Assembly (NCBI GenBank): GCA_003452915.1
Contig: DMMZ01000015.1
Coordinates: forward strand, 1-15,022
DNA length: 15,022 nt
Reading direction: 5' to 3'
Origin: Clostridiales bacterium
GTDB lineage: Bacteria > Bacillota > Clostridia > Oscillospirales > CAG-382
Positions 1 through 7,032 of the stretch are shown one piece after another. Position 1 is the stretch's first letter. The number at the start of each line of letters is the position of its first letter. A program made the position numbers and the translations under genes. Under the pieces are notes generated by a model, which ran no database searches, was not told where the DNA came from, and saw only the letters and a program-made list of their open reading frames with translations.

Positions 1-653
1 TTATTGACAGCGGAAAATTTGACTGGACGCAGAATGATAAGTTCCCAGGTCTGTCAAAGCCAAATCCAAGTTATCACGGAGTTGTATTTACCGAAGCAGT
101 CGGAAATCTGGCTTATATAATAAAAATTCGTTCAACACTATTGAGGGATACTGGCGCGACAATAAGTCCGTTCAATTCCTTTTTACTGCTTCAGGGCTTG
201 GAAACTCTCTCCCTTCGTGTTGAGCGTCATGTTGAAAACGCTCTGAAGGTTGTTGAATACCTATCAAAAAATCCTCTTGTAGAAAAAGTGAATCACCCTG
301 CACTCGATTCCCATCGCGACCATACATTATATAATAAATATTTCCCGAACGGAGCAAGCTCGATATTTACCTTTGAAATAAAAGGCGGCTCGAAGGAAGC
401 CAGAGAATTCTGTGAAAGTCTCGAACTATTCTCTCTGCTTGCAAATGTAGCCGATGTAAAATCGTTGGTTATACACCCCGAATCGACAACACATTCCCAG
501 ATGAGCAAAGAAGAATTAGTGGAATCAGGTATAAAGCCAAACACCGTTCGCTTGTCAATAGGAACCGAGCATATCGATGATATTATTGTTGACTTGAAAC
601 ACGGTTTTGAAACAATTACACATAAGGAGTTGTCTTTTAGTGAAAATATATAA
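1..653 (+). CDS. metY: O-acetylhomoserine sulfhydrylase (homocysteine synthase), 3' part only
   Basis: The reading frame is open from base 3 to a TAA at 651-653 (216 residues), so the gene starts left of the window and only the C-terminal half is seen. It belongs to the Cys/Met-metabolism PLP enzymes, which make homocysteine from O-acetylhomoserine and sulfide in the cytoplasm. Family marks are the RDTGATISPFNSFLLLQGLETL stretch (shown from about residue 46 of the visible part), a SLVIHPESTTHSQ segment and the closing RLSIGTEHIDDI motif. The PLP lysine lies outside the window. A TTG at 141 could be mistaken for a start, but the upstream frame (IDSGKFDWTQNDKFPG, then PSYHG) is clearly family sequence. 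The next gene, cysK, also uses sulfide and begins inside this gene's last 14 bases, so the two are translationally coupled. Cystathionine-type relatives are a less likely alternative. Confidence 0.93.
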   Translation, partial: IDSGKFDWTQNDKFPGLSKPNPSYHGVVFTEAVGNLAYIIKIRSTLLRDTGATISPFNSFLLLQGLETLSLRVERHVENALKVVEYLSKNPLVEKVNHPALDSHRDHTLYNKYFPNGASSIFTFEIKGGSKEAREFCESLELFSLLANVADVKSLVIHPESTTHSQMSKEELVESGIKPNTVRLSIGTEHIDDIIVDLKHGFETITHKELSFSENI

Positions 654-1569
654 AGCTATAACTGATCTAGTTGGAAAAACTCCACTTTTGGAATTAACTA
701 ACTACGAAAAAGTTAACGATCTTGACGCTACTATTTTAGCGAAGCTGGAATATTTTAATCCGGCAGGAAGTGTTAAGGACAGAATAGCAAAAGCTATGAT
801 TGAGGATGCCGAGGCTAAAGGGCTCCTTAAATCCGATTCAATAATTATTGAACCCACAAGCGGCAACACAGGAATAGGTCTGGCATCTGTTGCAGCCGCA
901 AAAGGATATAAAATTATACTCACAATGCCCGAGACAATGAGCATCGAGCGTAGAAATCTGTTAAAAGCATACGGAGCAGAGCTTGTTCTTACAGAAGGTG
1001 CAAAAGGCATGAAGGGTGCGATCGCAAAAGCACAGGAGCTTGCCGATGCTACCCCTAACAGCTTTATTCCAAGCCAATTTACAAACCCGACTAATCCTGC
1101 AATTCATAAGGCGACAACCGGTCCTGAAATCTGGGAGGATACCGACGGTAATGTGGATATTTTTATTTCAGGTGTCGGTACAGGCGGTACAATCTCTGGT
1201 GTCGGTGAATATTTAAAAGAAAAAAATCCTAATATAAAAATTATAGCCGTTGAGCCTGCCAGTTCTCCTGTACTTTCAAAAGGCACACCGGGACCACATA
1301 AGATTCAGGGTATTGGTGCAGGTTTTATCCCTGAAACGCTTAATACCGCCATTTATGATGGAATAATAACCGTTGAGAACGAAGATGCCTTTGCCACAGG
1401 AAAAGCTCTTGCAAAAACCGAAGGTGCGCTTTTTGGTATCTCCTCCGGTGCGGCTGTCTGGGCAGCTACAGAAGTAGCAAAACGTCCTGAAAATAAGGGT
1501 AAAATTATTGTTGTAATACTACCGGACACGGGCGAAAGATATTTATCAACACCAATGTATTCTGAATAA
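640..1569 (+). CDS. cysK: Cysteine synthase A (O-acetylserine sulfhydrylase)
   Basis: This 309-aa enzyme makes cysteine from O-acetylserine and sulfide, using PLP. The PLP lysine is K46 in NPAGSVKDRIA. The phosphate-contacting and substrate loop PTSGNTGIGLA spans 72-82, the glycine loop SGVGTGGTISG spans 177-187, and the pyridine-side serine lies in GISSGAA (266-272). The length fits CysK and there is no CBS domain, which argues against cystathionine beta-synthase. I chose the GTG at 640 because AAGGAGT lies about 9 nt upstream (624-630) and the protein then begins MKIYKAITDLVGKTPL, as the family does; the frame runs further back only through metY sequence. It overlaps metY by 14 nt, which suggests one sulfur-assimilation transcript. 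No clear GC-rich terminator follows; the downstream hairpin repeat may act as one. Confidence 0.96.
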   Translation: MKIYKAITDLVGKTPLLELTNYEKVNDLDATILAKLEYFNPAGSVKDRIAKAMIEDAEAKGLLKSDSIIIEPTSGNTGIGLASVAAAKGYKIILTMPETMSIERRNLLKAYGAELVLTEGAKGMKGAIAKAQELADATPNSFIPSQFTNPTNPAIHKATTGPEIWEDTDGNVDIFISGVGTGGTISGVGEYLKEKNPNIKIIAVEPASSPVLSKGTPGPHKIQGIGAGFIPETLNTAIYDGIITVENEDAFATGKALAKTEGALFGISSGAAVWAATEVAKRPENKGKIIVVILPDTGERYLSTPMYSE

Positions 1570-1599
1570 ATTTAAAATAATGTTTTGTGCAGCTTGCTT

Positions 1600-1701
1600 A
1601 TACTAATTATCTTTAGAAATAGTGATAAAGTCGAGAAAAAGTCTTTATTTTATGGACTTTTTTTAAGAGTTTTTCTTACTATTTCTTAAGAGAATTAGTA
1701 T
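1600..1701. repeat. Hairpin repeat, copy 1 (inverted-repeat element)
   Basis: A ~102-bp imperfect palindrome. The left end begins ATACTAATTATCTTTAGAAA and the right end is TTTCTTAAGAGAATTAGTAT, which pairs with it apart from two mismatches. An inner stem AAAGTC (1627-1632)/GACTTT (1655-1660) is nested inside. A second, diverged copy lies 27 bp downstream. TTGTGCA (1585-1591) and TGCACAA (1713-1719) form a further inverted pair around this copy. There is no coding sequence, so a small non-autonomous element or a transcribed hairpin acting as the cysK terminator are the two readings. Confidence 0.75.
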
Positions 1702-1728
1702 TGATATCGAGTTGCACAATTCTGGCTT

Positions 1729-1825
1729 TACTAATTCGAATTAGAAACAGTGATAAGTTCGAATAAATGTTTTTGATATGTGAACTTTTTTGAATATTTT
1801 TTACTATTTCTTAAGAGAAGTAGTA
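1729..1825. repeat. Hairpin repeat, copy 2 (inverted-repeat element)
   Basis: A 97-bp relative of the copy just upstream, sharing the left end (TACTAATT, then TAGAAA and AGTGATAA), the centre and the right end (TACTATTTCTTAAGAGAA, then TAGTA). The inner stem is kept with different bases: AAGTTC (1755-1760)/GAACTT (1782-1787). This supports selection for, or origin as, a folded structure. The element ends 3 bp before the GAAAGG ribosome binding site of nadA, so it forms the nadA leader or lies across its promoter. Confidence 0.72.
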
Positions 1826-1846
1826 TTACGAAAGGTATATTTTTTT

Positions 1847-2758
1847 ATGATACGAGACATCCAGGACGAAATAATCAGGGTAAAAAAAGAAAAAGATATC
1901 TGCATATTAGCTCACAGCTATCAAGCGCGTGAGATACTTGAGGTGTCGGATTTCAACGGCGATTCCTATGCACTTAGTGTAATGGCAAGTAAAGCCCCGC
2001 AGAAAACAGTGATTATGTGCGGTGTACGCTTTATGGCGGAAACTGTTAAGATACTTTCTCCGGAAAAAACAGTATACCTTGCCAATCCTATTGCAGGTTG
2101 CCCTATGGCAGAGCAGATGGATAAGGAAATTATTGAGATTGTAAAACAACAATACCCCGATTATGCGGTGGTTGCATATATAAATACTACAGCCGATTTA
2201 AAGACCATCTGCGATGTTTGCGTAACCTCGTCCTCCGCTGTTAAAATTGTCAGCAAAATGGATAACAAAAATATTTTGTTTATTCCCGATTGCAATCTTG
2301 GTGATTATGTAGCAAAGCAGCTTCCTGATAAGAATTTCAAGCTTTTACAGGGCGGTTGTCCTATTCATGCAAGAGTTGATATTGATGACGTAAAAAGAGA
2401 ACGTGAGGCTCATCCGAACGCACTTCTGCTTGTACATCCCGAATGTATACCCGAGGTGGTCACAGCATCTGACTTTGTCGGCTCTACCTCTGCGATAATG
2501 GAATATGCAAAAACTTCCGATAAAAAGGAATTTATTATTGGCACAGAAATAAGTATTGCCGAGCATTTGCAGTATATGTGTCCCGATAAAAGGTTCTATT
2601 TCCTTTCGAAAAACCTTATTTGTCCAAACATGAAGGCAACCACACTTATTGATGTTTTTAACTGTGTCAACGGTAACGGTGGTGAGGAAATAATTCTTGA
2701 TGAGACTACAATAAGAGAAGCAAGGAAATGTATTGACAAAATGATAGAGTTGGGATAA
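1847..2758 (+). CDS. nadA: Quinolinate synthase
   Basis: This 303-aa enzyme condenses iminoaspartate with dihydroxyacetone phosphate to quinolinate, the first committed intermediate of de novo NAD synthesis, and needs a [4Fe-4S] cluster. The three cluster cysteines known for the family are present and in the right contexts: C85 in IAGCPMA, C171 in GGCPIHA and C259 in LICPNMK. Other family segments are LAHSYQ (21-26), GVRFMAE (59-65), HPEC (197-200), VGSTSAI (211-217) and GTEI (232-235). The ATG at 1847 is chosen because GAAAGG (1830-1835) lies 11 nt before it and the protein then starts MIRDIQDEI; the frame stays open upstream through the repeat, which is not coding-like. The usual partners nadB and nadC are absent from the window. 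The last bases of the gene contain a promoter that points to mnmA. Confidence 0.96.
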   Translation: MIRDIQDEIIRVKKEKDICILAHSYQAREILEVSDFNGDSYALSVMASKAPQKTVIMCGVRFMAETVKILSPEKTVYLANPIAGCPMAEQMDKEIIEIVKQQYPDYAVVAYINTTADLKTICDVCVTSSSAVKIVSKMDNKNILFIPDCNLGDYVAKQLPDKNFKLLQGGCPIHARVDIDDVKREREAHPNALLLVHPECIPEVVTASDFVGSTSAIMEYAKTSDKKEFIIGTEISIAEHLQYMCPDKRFYFLSKNLICPNMKATTLIDVFNCVNGNGGEEIILDETTIREARKCIDKMIELG

Positions 2759-2762
2759 TAAT
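2733..2762 (+). promoter_or_regulatory. Sigma-A type promoter for mnmA
   Basis: A perfect -35 box TTGACA (2733-2738) and AATAAT (2757-2762, five of six consensus bases) are separated by 18 nt. The -35 lies inside the last codons of nadA. The predicted start of transcription is near 2769, inside the palindrome at 2761-2774. Assigned by sequence match only. Confidence 0.55.
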
Positions 2763-2774
2763 ACTAATTAGTAT
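2761..2774. repeat. 14-bp perfect palindrome overlapping the mnmA promoter
   Basis: ATACTAATTAGTAT is a perfect palindrome. Its two halves match the outer ends of the hairpin repeat at 1600-1701 (ATACTAATT ... AATTAGTAT) joined directly, with the ~90-bp interior missing. It overlaps the end of the -10 box and the predicted transcription start, so it could be an operator, a remnant of the repeat, or both. Confidence 0.5.
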
Positions 2775-2775
2775 A

Positions 2776-2816
2776 AGAGCTGTTCACAGGGGTTGCTTTC
2801 CTCAGTAAACAGCTCT
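2776..2816 (+). promoter_or_regulatory. Stem-loop in the mnmA leader
   Basis: AGAGCTGTT (2776-2784) and AACAGCTCT (2808-2816) form a perfect 9-bp stem with a 23-nt loop. It is followed by GAATTATTATAAAT, not a real T-run, so it is a poor rho-independent terminator. It probably lies just inside the mnmA transcript. It may slow read-through from nadA or affect mnmA mRNA, but no function can be assigned. Confidence 0.45.
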
Positions 2817-2847
2817 GAATTATTATAAATAAATTAGGATGGTTTTT

Positions 2848-3921
2848 ATGGATAAAAAAGCAATAATTGCAATGAGTGGTGGTGTTGATAGCTCTGTAGC
2901 TGCGTTTTTGATGAAAGAACAAGGTTATGATTGTATGGGCGTTACTATCAAGATGTTTGACAATGAAAACATAGTTGTTTGCCGAGAAAAATCCTGCTGC
3001 TCACTTGAGGATGTTGAGGATGCGAGAAGTGTTGCAAAAAAACTTGAGATACCCTATCATGTTTTCAACTTTACAGCCAACTTTAAAGATACGGTCATTA
3101 ATCGCTTTATATCAGCATACGAAAACGGTGCAACACCAAACCCTTGTATAGATTGCAACCGATATATAAAATTCGATAAGCTTTACCGTCGTGCGAAAGA
3201 ACTGGATTATGATTATGTAGTTACAGGGCATTATGCGCAAATTGAATATGACGAAATCAATGGCAGATTTTTGCTTAAAAAAGGACTTGATACTACCAAG
3301 GATCAGAGCTATGTATTGTATTCTATGACACAGGATCAACTGGCGCATACGATTTTTCCGTTAGGAAATCTAAAAAAATCAGAAGTTCGCATTATAGCGG
3401 AGCAAAACGGTTTTATCAACGCACTTAAGCAGGACAGTCAGGATATATGCTTTGTTACCGATGGGGATTATGCAAGGTTTATCGAGAATTATACAGGTAA
3501 AAATTACAGTGAAGGTAATTTTGTTGATACACAAGGTAAAATACTAGGCAAGCACAATGGAATCATCCGTTATACTGTAGGTCAACGTAAGGGATTAGGT
3601 TTATCTTTATCCAAGCCGATGTTTGTCTGTTCAATAAATAACGAAAATAATACTGTGGTTCTTTGTGAGGATAAGGAATTGTTCTCAAAAAGCCTCGATG
3701 CAATTGATTTTAACTGGATAGCATATGAAAAAATAGAAAAACCGATACGGGTACAAGTGAAAATCAGATATAAACACGCAGAACAATTTGCGACTGTTAC
3801 ACAAACTTCAAACGACATAGTTCATATAGAGTTTGACGAGCCGCAGCGTGCGATAACTAAAGGACAGGCTGTAGTATTATATGACGGTGATATTGTTGTT
3901 GGCGGCGGTACTATTATATAA
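2848..3921 (+). CDS. mnmA: tRNA-specific 2-thiouridylase
   Basis: This 357-aa enzyme adds sulfur at C2 of the wobble uridine (U34) of tRNA-Lys, -Glu and -Gln, using ATP. The PP-loop SGGVDSS is at 10-16. The catalytic cysteine is expected at C103 in NPCIDCNRYIKF and the persulfide-carrying one at C201 in SQDICFV. The TGHYAQI segment (126-132), the KKGLDTTKDQSYVLY region and YTVGQRKGLGL are also typical, and the C-terminal third matches the beta-barrel domains. Family length is about 360. I prefer ATG 2848 (MDKKAIIAMSGG) to ATG 2839: AGGA at 2836-2839 is 8 nt from 2848 and overlaps the earlier ATG. C100 makes a CxxC with C103, where E. coli has Asp, as in some Firmicutes. A sulfur relay from a cysteine desulfurase is needed, and none is encoded nearby. 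Confidence 0.95.
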   Translation: MDKKAIIAMSGGVDSSVAAFLMKEQGYDCMGVTIKMFDNENIVVCREKSCCSLEDVEDARSVAKKLEIPYHVFNFTANFKDTVINRFISAYENGATPNPCIDCNRYIKFDKLYRRAKELDYDYVVTGHYAQIEYDEINGRFLLKKGLDTTKDQSYVLYSMTQDQLAHTIFPLGNLKKSEVRIIAEQNGFINALKQDSQDICFVTDGDYARFIENYTGKNYSEGNFVDTQGKILGKHNGIIRYTVGQRKGLGLSLSKPMFVCSINNENNTVVLCEDKELFSKSLDAIDFNWIAYEKIEKPIRVQVKIRYKHAEQFATVTQTSNDIVHIEFDEPQRAITKGQAVVLYDGDIVVGGGTII

Positions 3922-4069
3922 TAGGCAATAAATTGAAAGTAATAAAAACAAAGTTATTTTAATATACTTTATCAGTGGGGAAAGCTCTGGTTATGCCGTA
4001 AAAAGCTCATGTGCCTTATACCGACGGTATGTATGTCGAAAAGAAATAATAATTAAGGGTATAAGATTA

Positions 4070-6307
4070 ATGACCGTTTTAATAACCGTTCATGGCATTG
4101 TACAGGGAATCGGCTATCGTCCTTTTGTTGCCCGTTTGGCACAGGAGATGGGAATTTGCGGCTCTGTAATGAATATCGGAGGCATTGTCACAATCGTTGC
4201 CAACGGAGAAAAAGAGACGATAGACATTTTTGTTTATCGTCTTAAATTTCATCAGCCTAAAGGTGCTGATGTAACAGAAATTCTTACAAAAATTATACCA
4301 GAGCGACATTACGATAGTTTTTTTATAATCCCGAGTGAACAATTTAACGATACCACACCATTGATTCCTGCTGATTTGCCGTTGTGTGACGATTGTAAAA
4401 GGGAACTTTACGATCAAGACAACCGCCGTTATCTGTATCCTTTTATCAGTTGTGTTGCCTGCGGACCGCGATACAGTATAATAAACAGCATTCCCTACGA
4501 CCGTGAGACAATTACAATGGATGATTTTTTCATGTGTGAAGAATGCGAAAAAGAATATAAAGAAGCATATAACCGCCGCAGACATGCTCAGACAATCTCT
4601 TGTCACGATTGCGGACCCCAATTGATTTTGCAGTTAAACGATTCTGTTTTATATAAGGACCAAGCGTTGAAAAAAAGCATTGAACTACTTAAACTTGGAA
4701 AGGTTATTGCAATTAAAGGTATCGGAGGATATCAATTTGTCTGTTTACCAACTGATAAAAATGCTGTAGATAATTTACGACTATTAAAGCACAGGGATAA
4801 AAAGCCTTTTGCGGTGATGTTTCCTAATTTAGATTTAATAAAAGAATGTTGTAAGGTTAATACAGAAGAAGAAAAGCTGCTTACATCGGCTGCTTTTTCG
4901 ATCGTATTATTACACAAAAAGAAGGACATTTTTTACGAAGGTGTTAGTGGTGAGAGCCGATTTATCGGAGCGTTTTTGCCCTACACTCCCCTTCATCAAC
5001 TCTTAATTGATGCTTGTGGAGCGCTTGTAATGACAAGCGGTAATATTACCTCCGAGCCTATTATTATAAATGATGAGGAAATACTTTCTTTACGTACACC
5101 TTACTTAGCTGGTGTTTTATACAATAAGCGCAGAATTGTTACTTCCCTTGACGATTCTGTCGCACGGATTATTCGCGGAAAAATCCAGCTTGTTCGAAGA
5201 AGCAGAGGTTATGTTCCGTTGCCTGTGTTATTAAAAGACGAATCAAAACAAGCTATACTTGCTATGGGCAGCGATTTAAAAAGTTCGTTTTGTCTGTATA
5301 AAAATAATCGTGCATATTTAAGTCAGTATTTCGGTGATATGGAAAATTACTATGTTTCAAAAGCCTATAAAGATAACCTTATCCGAATGACCCAAATTTT
5401 TAAAATAAAACCCGAAATATTTTGCTGTGACTTGCATCCTGGGTATTTAACCACCCGTTTTGCAGAAGAACTGGCAAAAAAACAACAGATAAAGCTTGTA
5501 AAAATCCAGCACCACCACGCTCATATAGCTTCGGTTATGGCAGAGCATGAAATTACCTCTTGTATCGGTGTCGCCTTTGACGGAACAGGTTTTGGAACAG
5601 ACGGAGCTGTTTGGGGCGGAGAATTTTTGTTATGTAATAATAACAATTTTCAACGCTGCGGACACCTTAAATATATTACTATATGCGGCGGAGATGAAGC
5701 TGCAAGAAATGCAAGGTTGACCGCTGATTGCTATTTAAACGCTGTTGGCAGGAAATTTGATAACGATAATTTTAAACTGGTGCAGAATGCAATTAAAAAT
5801 AACATCAATACTTTTAAATGCTCCAGTATGGGCAGATTATTCGATGCCGTCAGTGCTGTTTTACAAATAAAAACAGAAAACTCATATGAGGGCGAATGTG
5901 CAATCGCTCTTGAAAATACCGCTGTCGCATATAAAGAAAATGACGGTATTCCTTTTAATCTTAATTTTAATATTAAAATACAACAAGAAAAAATAATAAT
6001 TGATCAAGTTAAGCTTTTAAATGATATTTATTTAGCTTATACTGATGGTGTTTATAAAGGTGCGTTAGCCTTAGGCTTCCATATGGCAGTTGCAAAAATG
6101 GTACTTCAAGGCTGTGAATTTATCAGAAAGCAAAGCGGCGAAAATAAAGTAGCGCTCAGCGGTGGTGTTTTCGCAAATCTATTATTAATAGATGACTGTA
6201 TAGAAATAATGGAAAAAGCAGGATTTTCTGTTTATATAAACTCTGTTGTACCTACAAACGATGGTGGTATTTCTCTTGGTCAGGCATGGCTTTGTAAACA
6301 ACTTTAA
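4070..6307 (+). CDS. hypF: Carbamoyltransferase HypF ([NiFe]-hydrogenase maturation)
   Basis: This 745-aa protein has the full HypF plan. HypF activates carbamoyl phosphate with ATP and passes the carbamoyl group to HypE, the source of the cyanide ligands of [NiFe] hydrogenase. The order is an acylphosphatase domain (about 1-90, VQGIGYRPFV at 11-20) and two zinc-finger units, C106/C109-C128/C131 and C156/C159-C178/C181, each CX2C-X18-CX2C. A YrdC-like domain follows (about 195-385; KGIGGY, then HRDKKPFAVM, and TSGN), then a Kae1-like carbamoyltransferase domain with HHHAH (481-485), FDGTGFGTDG and LSGGVFAN (696-703). The start ATG 4070 is preceded by TAAGGGT and gives the normal MTVLITVHGIVQG N-terminus. 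There is no hypA-E or hydrogenase gene in the window, so it is separated from its partners. The 148 bp upstream shows only a weak promoter candidate (TTGAAA 3933-3938 with TTTAAT 3958-3963, 19-nt gap). Confidence 0.96.
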   Translation: MTVLITVHGIVQGIGYRPFVARLAQEMGICGSVMNIGGIVTIVANGEKETIDIFVYRLKFHQPKGADVTEILTKIIPERHYDSFFIIPSEQFNDTTPLIPADLPLCDDCKRELYDQDNRRYLYPFISCVACGPRYSIINSIPYDRETITMDDFFMCEECEKEYKEAYNRRRHAQTISCHDCGPQLILQLNDSVLYKDQALKKSIELLKLGKVIAIKGIGGYQFVCLPTDKNAVDNLRLLKHRDKKPFAVMFPNLDLIKECCKVNTEEEKLLTSAAFSIVLLHKKKDIFYEGVSGESRFIGAFLPYTPLHQLLIDACGALVMTSGNITSEPIIINDEEILSLRTPYLAGVLYNKRRIVTSLDDSVARIIRGKIQLVRRSRGYVPLPVLLKDESKQAILAMGSDLKSSFCLYKNNRAYLSQYFGDMENYYVSKAYKDNLIRMTQIFKIKPEIFCCDLHPGYLTTRFAEELAKKQQIKLVKIQHHHAHIASVMAEHEITSCIGVAFDGTGFGTDGAVWGGEFLLCNNNNFQRCGHLKYITICGGDEAARNARLTADCYLNAVGRKFDNDNFKLVQNAIKNNINTFKCSSMGRLFDAVSAVLQIKTENSYEGECAIALENTAVAYKENDGIPFNLNFNIKIQQEKIIIDQVKLLNDIYLAYTDGVYKGALALGFHMAVAKMVLQGCEFIRKQSGENKVALSGGVFANLLLIDDCIEIMEKAGFSVYINSVVPTNDGGISLGQAWLCKQL

Positions 6308-6321
6308 TAGTTAGGAAGGTT

Positions 6322-6444
6322 GATAAGTTTGAAAATAATTTTCAAACTACGGTTTTGTGCCTTTACTGCAAGAGGTGCAGTAATCCGGCTATAGCCGGAA
6401 CGGCACAATTCCCACTTGTGGCGTAAACGCCACGGAAAGGAATG
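6322..6444 (+). promoter_or_regulatory. Structured leader element, copy 1 (before trpG)
   Basis: A 123-nt element that recurs at 14307-14431. In order, it has: a 21-bp palindrome (6327-6347; arms GTTTGAAAAT and ATTTTCAAAC around one base); outer stem P1 TTGTGCC (6355-6361)/GGCACAA (6402-6408); inside it P2 TTACTGCA (6363-6370)/TGCAGTAA (6376-6383) with loop AGAGG, and P3, a 16-nt palindrome TCCGGCTATAGCCGGA (6384-6399), together forming a three-way junction; then P4 GTGGCG (6418-6423)-TAAA-CGCCAC (6428-6433). TTCC (6409-6412) can pair with GGAA (6434-6437), which would mask part of the GGAAAGG Shine-Dalgarno-like sequence (6434-6440) used by trpG. No tryptophan-codon leader peptide or T-box sequence is visible. 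The structure is predicted by eye and the function is unknown. Confidence 0.7.
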
Positions 6445-6453
6445 GCCATAAAT

Positions 6454-7032
6454 ATGGTACTTTTGATCGATAATTACGATAGCTTCTCTTATAATGTATA
6501 TCAGTTAATAGGCGAGTTTTACCCCGATATCAAGGTTATTCGTAACGATGAATTAAATGTCGAAGAAATAGAAGAACTTAAACCGAAAGCAATTATACTT
6601 TCCCCAGGGCCTGGAAAACCAATCGATGCAGGAGTTTGTATCGAGGTTGTTAAAGTGCTGGGTGAGAAAATTCCAATATTGGGTATTTGTCTTGGACATC
6701 AGGCAATTTGCGAAGCGTTCGGCACGACAGTAACATATGCAAAAAAACTTATGCACGGTAAAACTTCGCAAGCGGCACTTGATATAAACAGTAGTCTGTT
6801 TAAGGGAATGAATAGTGAAATACAGGTAGCTAGATATCATTCATTAGCAGCAGTCAGGGAAACACTGCCAACTTTCCTTCGTATCACCTCCGAAACAACT
6901 GATGGTGAAATTATGGCGGTCGAGCATAATGAATATAAAATTTTCGGATTGCAATTTCATCCTGAATCGGTGCTGACACCGGACGGTAAACAAATCATAA
7001 GTAATTTTATAGGAGAAATAAATCATGATTAA
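6454..7032 (+). CDS. trpG: Anthranilate synthase component II (glutamine amidotransferase)
   Basis: This 192-aa class I glutamine amidotransferase releases ammonia from glutamine for TrpE to make anthranilate from chorismate. The nucleophile is C79 in GICLGHQAI (77-85); H169 and E171 of FHPES complete the triad. SPGPGKP (50-56) and the N-terminal LLIDNYDSFSYN are diagnostic. I chose ATG 6454, giving MVLLIDNYDSF as in the family; the in-frame ATG at 6442 lies directly against the Shine-Dalgarno and adds four unusual residues. TrpE is not in the window: hypF is the upstream neighbour. In some bacteria one TrpG/PabA serves both anthranilate and aminodeoxychorismate synthesis, and that is possible here, but the trp-operon position favours TrpG. 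It overlaps trpD by 8 nt. Confidence 0.93.
   Translation: MVLLIDNYDSFSYNVYQLIGEFYPDIKVIRNDELNVEEIEELKPKAIILSPGPGKPIDAGVCIEVVKVLGEKIPILGICLGHQAICEAFGTTVTYAKKLMHGKTSQAALDINSSLFKGMNSEIQVARYHSLAAVRETLPTFLRITSETTDGEIMAVEHNEYKIFGLQFHPESVLTPDGKQIISNFIGEINHD

Noticed and set aside
141..653. Complete gene starting at TTG 141
   Set aside because: The frame is open to the left edge and encodes conserved MetY sequence before 141, so this is an internal codon of a truncated gene.
1600..1825. CRISPR-like or tandem direct repeat
   Set aside because: There are only two diverged ~100-bp copies with internal symmetry; there is no short repeat-spacer pattern.
1790..1846. Longer NadA start at 1790
   Set aside because: The added residues come from the AT-rich hairpin repeat and lack a Shine-Dalgarno. 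ATG 1847 has GAAAGG upstream and matches the family start.
1570..1846. A clear sigma-A promoter for nadA
   Set aside because: TTGCAC (1712-1717) has no -10 at proper distance; the AT-rich repeat offers many poor matches but none convincing.
4079..4621. 180-codon open frame on the minus strand inside hypF
   Set aside because: It lies entirely antisense to conserved HypF acylphosphatase and zinc-finger sequence; its protein is Cys/Ile-rich with no recognisable motif.
6371..6413. Pseudoknot between the P2 loop of the leader element and the C-rich stretch before P4
   Set aside because: In copy 2 GGAG (14359-14362) can pair with CTCC (14396-14399), but in copy 1 the loop AGAGG has no good partner in TTCCCACTT, so it is not supported by both copies.
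6308..6453. Tryptophan attenuator, T-box or Trp leader peptide before trpG
   Set aside because: There is no run of Trp codons, no T-box-like AGGGTGG consensus, no terminator hairpin with a T-run, and the same element precedes a non-trp gene.
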